This document shows, in pieces, positions 1 through 6,456 of a DNA stretch of 6,537 nucleotides. Every line of letters starts with the position of its first letter. Position 1 is the stretch's first letter. Under the pieces are notes generated by a model that saw only the letters and a list, made by a program, of their open reading frames with translations, ran no database searches and was not told where the DNA came from. The stretch comes from Acidiferrobacteraceae bacterium (GTDB lineage Bacteria; Pseudomonadota; Gammaproteobacteria; Acidiferrobacterales; Acidiferrobacteraceae), in contig DAHWKH010000061.1 of the NCBI GenBank assembly GCA_027343725.1, positions 1 through 6,537 of the forward strand, given 5' to 3'. The position numbers were made by a program, and so were the translations under genes.

Positions 1-1073
1 CCTCGGACGCCGAAATCGCCGTGTGCAACCTCGGGTCGGTGAATCTCGCGGCGCACGTGACCGCCGAAGGCGGCATCGATATGCCGAAACTCGAGCGCAC
101 GGTGCGCACCGCGATGCGCATGCTCGACAACGTCATCGACATCAATTACTACTCGGTGCCGCAGGCGCGCAACGCCAATCTGCGCCATCGCCCGGTGGGT
201 CTTGGGCTCATGGGATTCCAGGACGCGCTGTACAAGCTGCGCCTGCCCTACGGCTCGGATGGCGCCGTGACGTTCGCGGACCACTCGATGGAGGCCGTGA
301 GCTACTATGCCCTGCTCGCCTCGAGCGAACTCGCGTGCGAGCGCGGCGTGTACGCAAGCTATGCCGGGTCGCTCTGGGAGCAGGGGATCCTGCCGATCGA
401 CAGCATCGCGTTCGTGGATGAGGCCCGGGGCGGCGGCCTGACCATGGATCGCGCCACGAGCCTCGACTGGGAGCGGGTGCGCGCGGCCATCCGCCAACAC
501 GGCATGCGCAATTCGAACTGCCTTGCGATCGCGCCCACCGCCACGATCTCCAACATCGCGGGTGTCGCGCAAAGCATCGAGCCCACCTATCAGAACCTGT
601 TCGTCAAATCGAACCTCTCGGGGGAATTCACGGTCCTGAACGAGTATCTGGTCCGGGATTTGAAGGAACGCGGCCTCTGGGACCCGGTGATGGTCAACGA
701 TCTCAAGTACTACAACGGGCGCGTGGGCGCGATCGAGCGCATGCCCACGGATCTGAAGGCCTTGTACGCGACCGCCTTCGAGGTCGAGCCCAAGTGGCTC
801 ATCGAGGCCGCCTCGCGGCGCCAGAAGTGGATCGACCAAGCGCAGAGCTTGAACCTCTATATGGCCGAACCCTCGGGGCGTAAACTCTCGGACATGTACA
901 TGCTGGCATGGGAAAAGGGGCTCAAGACCACCTATTACCTGCGGACGCTCGGCGCGACCTCGGTGGAGAAATCCACCCTGCACGACGGGACGCTGAACGC
1001 CGTGCGCGGCCCGGTGGCCGAGTTGCCGCAGGCCTGCGCGATCAACGATCCGCAGTGCGAAGCGTGCCAGTAA
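1..1073 (+). CDS. nrdA: Ribonucleoside-diphosphate reductase alpha subunit, class Ia (3' part only)
   Basis: Catalytic chain of aerobic ribonucleotide reductase, which reduces ribonucleoside diphosphates to deoxyribonucleotides in the cytoplasm together with NrdB. The gene enters from the left edge; the reading frame begins at base 3 and gives 356 residues. Near the start is AVCNLGSVNL (Cys codon 24-26), matching the substrate-reducing cysteine Cys462 of E. coli NrdA. The radical-bearing Cys439/Glu441 region would lie about 20 residues upstream, outside the window. PTATIS (534-551) fits the substrate phosphate-binding loop. The tyrosine pair in KTTYYLRTL (933-938) matches Tyr730/Tyr731 of the radical transfer path. 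The protein ends CEACQ, giving the C-terminal redox cysteine pair (1056-1058 and 1065-1067) that re-reduces the active site. About 349 residues follow the Cys462 equivalent, more than in E. coli, as in the longer Pseudomonas-type chains. The TAA stop is 21 bp before nrdB, so the two are very likely co-transcribed. Confidence 0.96.
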   Translation, partial: SDAEIAVCNLGSVNLAAHVTAEGGIDMPKLERTVRTAMRMLDNVIDINYYSVPQARNANLRHRPVGLGLMGFQDALYKLRLPYGSDGAVTFADHSMEAVSYYALLASSELACERGVYASYAGSLWEQGILPIDSIAFVDEARGGGLTMDRATSLDWERVRAAIRQHGMRNSNCLAIAPTATISNIAGVAQSIEPTYQNLFVKSNLSGEFTVLNEYLVRDLKERGLWDPVMVNDLKYYNGRVGAIERMPTDLKALYATAFEVEPKWLIEAASRRQKWIDQAQSLNLYMAEPSGRKLSDMYMLAWEKGLKTTYYLRTLGATSVEKSTLHDGTLNAVRGPVAELPQACAINDPQCEACQ

Positions 1074-1083
1074 GCGATCATTG

Positions 1084-1089
1084 AGGAGG
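1084..1089 (+). promoter_or_regulatory. Ribosome binding site of nrdB
   Basis: A perfect AGGAGG lies 5 nt before the ATG at 1095, inside the 21-bp nrdA-nrdB gap. It fixes the nrdB start and suggests strong independent initiation. Confidence 0.85.
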
Positions 1090-1094
1090 AGACC

Positions 1095-2198
1095 ATGCTC
1101 GACTTCGACACTCACACGTCCCCGGGGACCAAGGCGGCCCAGGCCGGCCTGACCGGTCTCGAGGATTTGAAAATCGGCTCCGCGCGCGTCCAGGTCGACG
1201 ACAAGCGCATCATCAACTGCCAGGCCGACGTCAACCAGCTGGTGCCGTTCAAGTACCAGTGGGCGTGGCAGAAATATCTCGATGCCTGCGCCAACCATTG
1301 GATGCCGCAGGAGATCAACATGTCGCGGGACATCGCGACCTGGAAGGACCCGAACGGGCTCACCCCCGACGAGCGACTGATCATCAAGCGCAATCTCGGG
1401 TTCTTCGTGACCGCCGACTCACTCGTGGCCAACAACCTGGTGCTCGCGATCTACCGCCACATCACGAACCCCGAGTGCCGCCAGTATCTCCTGCGCCAGG
1501 CCTTCGAGGAGGCGTTGCACACCCACGCCTACCAGCACATCGTCGAGAGCCTGGGACTCGATCAGGGCGAGATCTTCAATATGTACCGCGAGGTCCCGTG
1601 CATCTCGGACAAGGACGCCTTCGAGCTGCAGTTCACGCGCGAACTCATGGACAGCCGGTTCTCCACCGGCACCGAGGAGAACGATCGGCGGTTCCTCCGG
1701 AACCTGATCGGCTACTACGTCATCATGGAAGGTATCTTCTTCTACGTCGGCTTTGTCCAGATGCTGTCGTTCGGCCGGCGCAACAAAATGGTGGGGGCGA
1801 GCGAGCAGTTTCAGTACATTCTGCGCGATGAATCGATGCACCTGAACTTCGGGATCGACCTCATCAACCAGATCAAGATCGAGAACCCGACGCTGTGGAC
1901 GGAGGCCTTCCAGCAGGAGATCATGGACCTCATCAAACAAGGGGTCGCGCTCGAATACCAGTACGCCGTCGACACCATGCCGTGCGGCGTGCTGGGCCTG
2001 AACGCCGCGATGTTCGACGACTACCTGAAATTCATCGCCAATCGGCGCTGCCAGCAGATCGGGCTTCCGACGCCGTTTTCCGGGGCCACCAATCCCTTCC
2101 CCTGGATGAGCGAGGTACTGGATCTCAAGAAGGAGAAGAACTTCTTCGAGACCCGGGTGACGGAGTACCAGACCGGCGGGGCCCTGTCCTGGGACTAG
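1095..2198 (+). CDS. nrdB: Ribonucleoside-diphosphate reductase beta subunit, class Ia, tyrosyl-radical type
   Basis: Small chain of ribonucleotide reductase: a dimetal-carboxylate ferritin-like protein that stores the tyrosyl radical and passes it to NrdA. All expected residues can be placed in the 367-residue protein. Metal ligands are D108 (TADSLVANN), E139 and H142 (FEEALHTHAY), E212 (IMEGIFFYVGF), and E246 and H249 (RDESMH), matching E. coli D84, E115, H118, E204, E238 and H241. The radical tyrosine is Y146 (E. coli Y122), so this is not the Phe-type class Ic. W69 (HWMPQE) matches W48, and Y358 near the C-terminus matches Y356 of the inter-subunit radical path. The final residues (GGALSWD) would be the tail that docks on NrdA. 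ATG 1095 is chosen for its perfect ribosome binding site. The coding region looks intact; the TAG stop is followed by a convergent operon on the other strand. Confidence 0.97.
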   Translation: MLDFDTHTSPGTKAAQAGLTGLEDLKIGSARVQVDDKRIINCQADVNQLVPFKYQWAWQKYLDACANHWMPQEINMSRDIATWKDPNGLTPDERLIIKRNLGFFVTADSLVANNLVLAIYRHITNPECRQYLLRQAFEEALHTHAYQHIVESLGLDQGEIFNMYREVPCISDKDAFELQFTRELMDSRFSTGTEENDRRFLRNLIGYYVIMEGIFFYVGFVQMLSFGRRNKMVGASEQFQYILRDESMHLNFGIDLINQIKIENPTLWTEAFQQEIMDLIKQGVALEYQYAVDTMPCGVLGLNAAMFDDYLKFIANRRCQQIGLPTPFSGATNPFPWMSEVLDLKKEKNFFETRVTEYQTGGALSWD

Positions 2199-2219
2199 GG
2201 CCCTTGGGTCGCGGGTGAG

Positions 2220-2235
2220 GGACCCCTCGAGGTCC
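2220..2235. terminator. Short inverted repeat just after nrdB (weak terminator candidate)
   Basis: GGACC (2220-2224) pairs with GGTCC (2231-2235) around the six-base loop CCTCGA. The stem is only 5 bp and no T tract follows, so a role in ending the nrdAB transcript is possible but weakly supported. Confidence 0.25.
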
Positions 2236-2250
2236 GCTGCTATCCAACCG

Positions 2251-2270
2251 GCGCGGGCGCCAACCCGCGC
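2251..2270. terminator. GC-rich hairpin between convergent operons, candidate bidirectional terminator
   Basis: GCGCGGG (2251-2257) and CCCGCGC (2264-2270) form a perfect 7-bp all-GC stem around the loop CGCCAA. It is the strongest hairpin in the convergent gap and could act on transcripts from either side. Neither side has a run of T, so it is not a canonical intrinsic terminator; it may act as a 3'-end stabiliser or with Rho. Confidence 0.4.
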
Positions 2271-2292
2271 AACGGCGGGAACGGCGCGCGGG

Positions 2293-2784
2293 TCAGAGGC
2301 CCAAGAGAGCGATGAAGGCGGCGCGGATCGCCTCCGGCGACGGCGGACATCCCGCTATCACGCCATCGACCGGTATCACATCACCGACCGCTCCGACTGT
2401 CGCGTAATTGGCCGTGTAGATCCCGCATCCGCGCGCGCAATCCCCCAGCGCCAGGACGCGTTTGGGGGCGGGCATGGCCGCGTAGGCCGCACGCAACGGA
2501 TCCGCCATCGCCCGTGAGACCGGCCCCGTGACGAGCAGGATATCCGCGTGTCGCGGGCTCGCGACCAAGCGCACCCCAAGGGCCGCGAGATTATAAAGGG
2601 CGTTGCCGAGCGCTTGGATTTCGAGCTCGCACCCGTTGCAGGAGCCGGCATCGACGTGGCGCACCGCGAGCGACCGCCCAAGCGCCGCCGCGAGCGTCGG
2701 ACCCTGCGCGGGGGTTTCGGCCAACACCCTCCGAGGCGGATGCCGGATCCCGGTTCGGAAAATTTGCCGGATCAGTTTATACAT
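2293..2784 (-). CDS. hyfI: HyfI/HycG-like small subunit (NuoB family, [4Fe-4S] protein) of an Ehr-type complex
   Basis: A 163-residue NuoB-family protein, the subunit that carries the single [4Fe-4S] cluster next to the large subunit in complex I and group 4 hydrogenases. Cluster ligands are visible: C49 and C52 (GSCNGCELE), C116 (GDCA) and C146 (GCPP); C120 is an extra cysteine. The SCNGCE spacing is the hydrogenase type, not the adjacent Cys-Cys of NuoB. PRHADILLVTGPVS (77-90) is a typical family block. The frame stays open upstream to 2976 but overlaps the preceding gene there, and family similarity begins at MYKLIRQIFRTG, so ATG at 2784 is the start. That ATG is 5 bp after the stop of the large-subunit gene and has no clear Shine-Dalgarno, which suggests translational coupling. 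It is the last gene of the operon. The electron partner is unknown because the neighbouring large subunit lacks a NiFe site. Confidence 0.9.
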   Translation of the reverse strand: MYKLIRQIFRTGIRHPPRRVLAETPAQGPTLAAALGRSLAVRHVDAGSCNGCELEIQALGNALYNLAALGVRLVASPRHADILLVTGPVSRAMADPLRAAYAAMPAPKRVLALGDCARGCGIYTANYATVGAVGDVIPVDGVIAGCPPSPEAIRAAFIALLGL

Positions 2785-2789
2785 GGGGA

Positions 2790-4331
2790 TTACAGATCGT
2801 GGCCGCTGTAAGCGAGGTTGAACGATTTGTTGATGAGCGGGAAATCCGGCACGAGGTCTCCAAGGACCGCCCGCTCGAGGAGCGGCCAGTTCTGCCAAGA
2901 CGGGTCGTGGATATGCACGTGATGGGTCGCCCCGGACGGCGCGCGGGTTATGGCCACCAGGACTTCGCCGCGCCAACCTTCCACGGCGCCAAAGCCCAGG
3001 CGGCCCCCTGGGTCCTCGCAGCGGGCCCGGACTGGACCTTGCGGCAAGTACGCGAGTATTTCGTGGATGAGCCGCAAGGACTCGAAGATCTCATCGAAAC
3101 GAACCGCGACCCGCGCGGCGACATCGCCTTGCGTACGCAAGGCCAGACGCGTCTGGAGATGATCGTAGGGCGGCAATGGATGGCGCGCGCGTAAATCCAA
3201 GGCTATCCCGCTGGCCCGCGCGGCGAGTCCGACAGCCCCCAAGGACCGCGCATCGCCCATGTCCAGGCGCCCAGTGCCCAGAAACCGCTCCTGAAGCCCG
3301 GCGTGATTGTCGATAATATCCTGGAGGCGACGGCTCGTCGCGAGGACCGTCGCGCATTCCGCTTCGAGGACCTCGCAGGCGGCAGCGTCCAGGTCGCAGG
3401 CTACGCCGCCCGGGATGATTGTGTCCATGAGATAGCGATGCCCGAAGAGGCGGCCGTGGGTCATCAGCCATTGCTCTTTCAAGAGGCCGAACTGCGTGTG
3501 CCCAAACGCCAGGCCCCCATCCTGGCAAAGCGCGCCGAGATCGCCCAGGTGATTCGCGATGCGTTCACGTTCCCATAGAAGGGCGCGCAGCCAAAGGGCG
3601 CGTGGCGGAACCTCGCATCCGTTCATAGCCTCCAAAGCCATGGCGTAAGCCCCGGCATAAGCCGCGGAACTGTCGCCGCAGATCCGTCCGGCCAAGCGCC
3701 ACCCATCTTTCAGAGGCAAGGCCTCGAGGCGCTTCTCAACGCCTTTGTGCGCATAACCGAATCGTGTCTCCAGGCGCAGGATCTCATCGCCCACGACCGA
3801 GAACCGGAAATGCCCGGGCTCGATCGTACCGGCATGGATGGGGCCGACCCCGATCTCGTGGACGCCGCTGCCGCGGACCACGACGAAGGGATAGGGGTCG
3901 CCCGTTGCCGCTGCATGGGTCTGCGTGAAGTCGCGGCGCAACGGAAAGTCCGCGGGTCCCCACGCGCCCTGCCGGATCCACGGGCGCTTGTCGCGTTTAT
4001 CGGACGCGATCCCTAAGAGGTCCCAGAGGGCGCGCTCGAGTCGTGCCGCGGTGGGAAACAGGGCATCGAGGGACGGAAACCACGGTTGGGTGGCGCCGGC
4101 GTCGAGGGAGATCCACGACCAGCCTGACTCGGAGACCAGCAGGGCGTGCACGAGCAAACCCCGTCCCGCGACGCGCTCGTCGCTGCCCCAGAGCGCGGCC
4201 AGGCGCCCGGAGGTCTCGCGACAGTGCGCGCCTATCAGGCGCCATTGGTCGACATCGACGCAGGCATGGTCAATCGGGCAGGCCCCCGGCAACCGGGTCC
4301 AGGTGACAGCGCTCGCGCGATCCTGTGCCAT
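2790..4331 (-). CDS. hyfG: HyfG/HycE-like large subunit (NuoC-NuoD fusion) lacking NiFe ligands; Ehr-type
   Basis: A 513-residue fusion related to HycE/HyfG. Residues 1 to about 135 form a divergent NuoC-like (30 kDa) domain, recognisable by RLERALWDLLGI (97-108) and the PLRRDF end (130-135). The rest is the NuoD-like (49 kDa)/hydrogenase large-subunit domain: VGPIHAGTIEPGHFRF (162-177), GYAHKGVEK (192-200), then the L1 site. L1 reads RICGDS (216-221), so only C218 of the CxxC pair remains and the second position is S221. Near the C-terminus, DFPLINKSFNLAYSG (496-510) aligns with the DPCxxC (L2) region; both cysteines are gone (A507, G510) and the protein ends three residues later with no cleavable tail. 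A NiFe centre therefore cannot form in the usual way. The sequence also lacks the second His of the NuoD GPQHPxxH motif (I170), as group 4 hydrogenases do. The start is set by GAGGGG, 7 nt before ATG. It probably couples redox change at the HyfI cluster to the membrane arm; the substrate is unknown. Confidence 0.92.
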   Translation of the reverse strand: MAQDRASAVTWTRLPGACPIDHACVDVDQWRLIGAHCRETSGRLAALWGSDERVAGRGLLVHALLVSESGWSWISLDAGATQPWFPSLDALFPTAARLERALWDLLGIASDKRDKRPWIRQGAWGPADFPLRRDFTQTHAAATGDPYPFVVVRGSGVHEIGVGPIHAGTIEPGHFRFSVVGDEILRLETRFGYAHKGVEKRLEALPLKDGWRLAGRICGDSSAAYAGAYAMALEAMNGCEVPPRALWLRALLWERERIANHLGDLGALCQDGGLAFGHTQFGLLKEQWLMTHGRLFGHRYLMDTIIPGGVACDLDAAACEVLEAECATVLATSRRLQDIIDNHAGLQERFLGTGRLDMGDARSLGAVGLAARASGIALDLRARHPLPPYDHLQTRLALRTQGDVAARVAVRFDEIFESLRLIHEILAYLPQGPVRARCEDPGGRLGFGAVEGWRGEVLVAITRAPSGATHHVHIHDPSWQNWPLLERAVLGDLVPDFPLINKSFNLAYSGHDL

Positions 4332-4338
4332 ATCGGGA

Positions 4339-4344
4339 CCCCTC
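4339..4344 (-). promoter_or_regulatory. Ribosome binding site of the hyfG-like gene
   Basis: GAGGGG on the minus strand lies 7 nt before the ATG at 4331, within the 15-bp gap after the hyfF-like stop. It supports the chosen start. Confidence 0.65.
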
Positions 4345-4346
4345 GC

Positions 4347-5795
4347 TTACCGCCCCGCCAGACGCGCGGCCGCGGCGTACCAGGCGGCCAGCGCATGCGG
4401 GATGTAAAGACCCAGCGCGAGAACGAGCGCAAGGTGCACAAACGACGGGGCGAGCGCGAGATCCCTCGACCCCCGCGGGCCGGGGCTTGCGCCAAACACC
4501 ATGCCCTGGGTCGCCTGAAAGATCGTCGCAAAGGCGACGCCAAGCGCCAGGATCAGGAGCGGCACGGACCACGGAGCGTCGTGCACGGCGGCCGTGAGGA
4601 TCAAGAATTCGCTCGCAAAGACGCCGAACGGCGGCATGCCGAGAATGGCGAGACCGCCCAATAGGAATGCCCACCCCGCGGCCGGACTGCTGTCCATGAC
4701 GCCCGCGATACGCTGTGTATCCCGGGTGCCGGCCTTCTGAGCGACATGCCCGCTCGTGAAGAATATCGAGGACTTCGTGAGCGAGTGCACGGTCATGTGC
4801 AAGAGCGCCGCGAAATTGGCGAGCGGACCCCCCATGCCGAATGCGAATGTCGCAAGTCCCATGTGTTCGATGGATGAATAGGCAAACAGCCGCTTGACAT
4901 CGCGCTGGCGGCCCAACGAGAAGGTGGCGACCAATACCGAGACGAGCCCGAACCCCATCATGAGCGCCGCCGGCCAATGCGCATCGGGGGTGCCCGAGGC
5001 CAGCGCCTTGAAGCGCACGATCGCATAGAGCGCCACGTTCAAAAGCAGGCCCGAAAGCAGCGCTGAAATCGGCGCCGGGCCTTCGGCATGCGCATCCGGC
5101 AACCAGTTGTGCAGAGGGACGAGCCCGACCTTGGTGCCGTAGCCGACGACCAGGAACACGAAGGCGACCGCCATGACCGCCGGGTCGAGCCGTGCCTTCA
5201 CCGCCTCCAATCGCGTCCACAGGAGCGCCCCGCCGGCGCCGAGGACGGCGTGGGCTGCAAAATAGACGAGGATCGTCCCGAGAAGGGCCAAGGCGATCCC
5301 CACCCCGCACAGGATGATGGACTTCCAGGCGGCAGCCAGACCTTGCGGCGTACGGTAGAGGCTTACGAGCAACGCCGTGCTGAGAGTTGCGCCCTCCATG
5401 GCGACCCAAAGGACACCGATGTTGTTGGTCGTGAGCGCGAGCAGCATGGTGAAGAGGAACAGCTGATACATGGCGTGATAGGCACGCAGGCGCGCCTGGG
5501 TCAGGTGCCCGAGGCGATCCTCCACGCGCATATAGGATCGGCTGAATATCGACGTCGTCAGACCCACGAGTGCTGTGAGATCGACCAGAAACACGTTCAG
5601 AGGGTCGATGAAGAACTGCTGCCGCAAGGCCAACAGAGGGCCTGCGCGCAGGACATCCGCGGTCATGACGCAGGCGGCGAGAGCGGTCGCGGCGCTGAAG
5701 GCGATGTTGGCGAAAAAGGCCCAGCGGCGATGACCCAGTGCGCCGAGGAACACGCCGCCCGCAAGCGGGATAAGAATGACCCAAAGGAGCACCAT
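4347..5795 (-). CDS. hyfF: HyfF-like antiporter-type membrane subunit (NuoL/M/N family)
   Basis: A 482-residue, strongly hydrophobic protein of the proton-translocating antiporter-like family (NuoL/M/N, HyfB/D/F). I estimate 13-14 membrane helices. The charged residues of the family's proton path can be placed: E134 in WVAMEGATLST (TM5 Glu, as E144 of NuoL/M), K222 in GYGTKVGLVPLHNWLPDAHA (TM7 Lys, as K229 of NuoL), H337 and K341 in TVHSLTKSSIFF (as H338/K342 of NuoL), and E396 in GVFASEFLIL. The last matches the TM12 ion-path residue and is Glu as in NuoM, not Lys as in NuoL/NuoN. The usual TM8 lysine position appears to be N253 (GLLLNVALY). RDVKRLFAYSSIEHMG (298-313) is a typical HyfF block. 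The length is slightly short of E. coli HyfF, with no sign of damage. ATG 5795 lies 2 bp after the hyfE-like stop, with GGAGAG 5 nt upstream, so the two are translationally coupled. Confidence 0.93.
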   Translation of the reverse strand: MVLLWVILIPLAGGVFLGALGHRRWAFFANIAFSAATALAACVMTADVLRAGPLLALRQQFFIDPLNVFLVDLTALVGLTTSIFSRSYMRVEDRLGHLTQARLRAYHAMYQLFLFTMLLALTTNNIGVLWVAMEGATLSTALLVSLYRTPQGLAAAWKSIILCGVGIALALLGTILVYFAAHAVLGAGGALLWTRLEAVKARLDPAVMAVAFVFLVVGYGTKVGLVPLHNWLPDAHAEGPAPISALLSGLLLNVALYAIVRFKALASGTPDAHWPAALMMGFGLVSVLVATFSLGRQRDVKRLFAYSSIEHMGLATFAFGMGGPLANFAALLHMTVHSLTKSSIFFTSGHVAQKAGTRDTQRIAGVMDSSPAAGWAFLLGGLAILGMPPFGVFASEFLILTAAVHDAPWSVPLLILALGVAFATIFQATQGMVFGASPGPRGSRDLALAPSFVHLALVLALGLYIPHALAAWYAAAARLAGR

Positions 5796-5797
5796 GG

Positions 5798-6451
5798 CTA
5801 CTCTCCGTGTCCCTCCATGTGATGGAGATCGAGGCTGTCGAATTGGCTGCGGATGTGGAAAAAGACGACTCCGAGAATGAAAATCCCGACAATGACGTCG
5901 AGCGCGATACCGAACTCGATAACCATCGGCATGCCATAAGTCACGCTGGTCGCCGCGAAAATGAGGCCGTTTTCGAGGGCCAGGAAGCCGATCACCTGTG
6001 ACACGGCCGTGGTGCGCAGGATCATGGTGAGCAGCGACAAGAGGACGCTGGCGAGCGCAATACCGACGGTTTCATGATCGGCCGTGTGCGCAAAGTCCGC
6101 GATCGGCAGGGAGGCGTTGAACGCGAACACGACGAGCGCGAGCCCGATCAGCATCATGGTCGGGATGCGCACGAGGCTCTCCCGGTCCCATTGCACATCG
6201 AGCCGGCGCACGAGGCGGCGCAGCAGCATGGGGATGGCGACGACCTTGAGGACGCCGTTCACGAGCGCTGATACATACAGATGGATGCTCCGCGTGCCGT
6301 AAGCGGCGACCGCGATTCCGAGGGTCAGGATCAGGCCCTGCCAAGCATAGAGATTGATGAGATTGGCAAGGCGTCGCTGGGACAGCATGGCGAAGGCCGT
6401 CAGCAGAAAGAGCGCCGCGAGCAGGTTGATGATCTGGGCAAACAAGGGCAC
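5798..6451 (-). CDS. hyfE: HyfE-like membrane subunit with NuoK-like C-terminal half
   Basis: A 217-residue membrane protein, nearly the same length as E. coli HyfE (216), with about seven hydrophobic helices (roughly 4-24, 31-51, 57-80, 96-118, 127-146, 150-170 and 179-200). The C-terminal half resembles NuoK: E160 in GFLALENGLIF matches NuoK Glu36, and E179 in VIEFGIALDVIVG matches Glu72, the two buried glutamates of the proton path; D185 is a third buried acid. The soluble tail after residue 200 ends HHMEGHGE and is rich in His and acidic residues. The start is GTG at 6451, 5 bp after the stop of the preceding HyfC-like gene; no strong Shine-Dalgarno is visible, so initiation probably depends on coupling. 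The gene ends with TAG, 2 bp before the hyfF-like start. The subunit should link the HyfC-like and antiporter-like subunits in the membrane arm. Confidence 0.9.
   Translation of the reverse strand: MPLFAQIINLLAALFLLTAFAMLSQRRLANLINLYAWQGLILTLGIAVAAYGTRSIHLYVSALVNGVLKVVAIPMLLRRLVRRLDVQWDRESLVRIPTMMLIGLALVVFAFNASLPIADFAHTADHETVGIALASVLLSLLTMILRTTAVSQVIGFLALENGLIFAATSVTYGMPMVIEFGIALDVIVGIFILGVVFFHIRSQFDSLDLHHMEGHGE
5801..5806 (-). promoter_or_regulatory. Ribosome binding site of the hyfF-like gene, inside the end of hyfE
   Basis: GGAGAG on the minus strand lies 5 nt before the ATG at 5795 and sits just inside the last codons of the hyfE-like gene. This is a typical arrangement for translational coupling. 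Confidence 0.6.
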
Positions 6452-6456
6452 GGGCG

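Larger units (their letters stand above)
2199..2292. other. Convergent intergenic gap between nrdB and the hyf-like operon
   Basis: About 94 bp separate the nrdB stop from the stop of the last gene of the opposing operon. I see no gene here. It holds GC-rich inverted repeats that may end transcription from one or both sides. The copies of GCGCGGG at 2251-2257 and 2286-2292 are both complementary to CCCGCGC at 2264-2270, so two mutually exclusive stems are possible. Confidence 0.7.

Noticed and set aside
1419..1940. 173-codon minus-strand open frame inside nrdB
   Set aside because: Antisense shadow of nrdB, whose metal ligands and radical tyrosine are all in place on the plus strand.
2215..2517. 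100-codon plus-strand open frame spanning the convergent gap
   Set aside because: It lies mostly antisense to the HyfI-like gene, is low-complexity Arg/Ala/Ser-rich, and has no convincing ribosome binding site or domain.
2785..2976. 64-codon N-terminal extension of the HyfI-like protein
   Set aside because: The extension overlaps the end of the HyfG-like gene in another frame, has an Arg/Pro-rich shadow composition, and family similarity begins only at the ATG at 2784.
4197..4331. Possible separate small gene for the N-terminal part of the HyfG-like protein
   Set aside because: The NuoC-like and NuoD-like parts are in one uninterrupted frame, as is normal for HycE/HyfG, so no split gene is needed.
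3303..4664. Several plus-strand open frames opposite the HyfG-like gene (for example 3303-3578, 3925-4407, 4146-4664)
   Set aside because: Arg/Pro/Gly-rich antisense shadows without motifs; the minus-strand gene explains this interval.
5088..5822. 244-codon plus-strand open frame antisense to the HyfF-like gene
   Set aside because: Charged, Gln/Asp/Glu-rich composition is the typical antisense shadow of a membrane protein; there is no recognisable domain and it lies entirely opposite a well-supported gene except for a few codons.
4270..5937. 555-codon open frame on the minus strand overlapping the HyfF-like gene
   Set aside because: It runs in another frame of the HyfF- and HyfE-like genes, is rich in Arg/Gly/Pro/Ser with no family motif, and is a by-product of high GC codon bias. 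The HyfF reading has clear conserved motifs.
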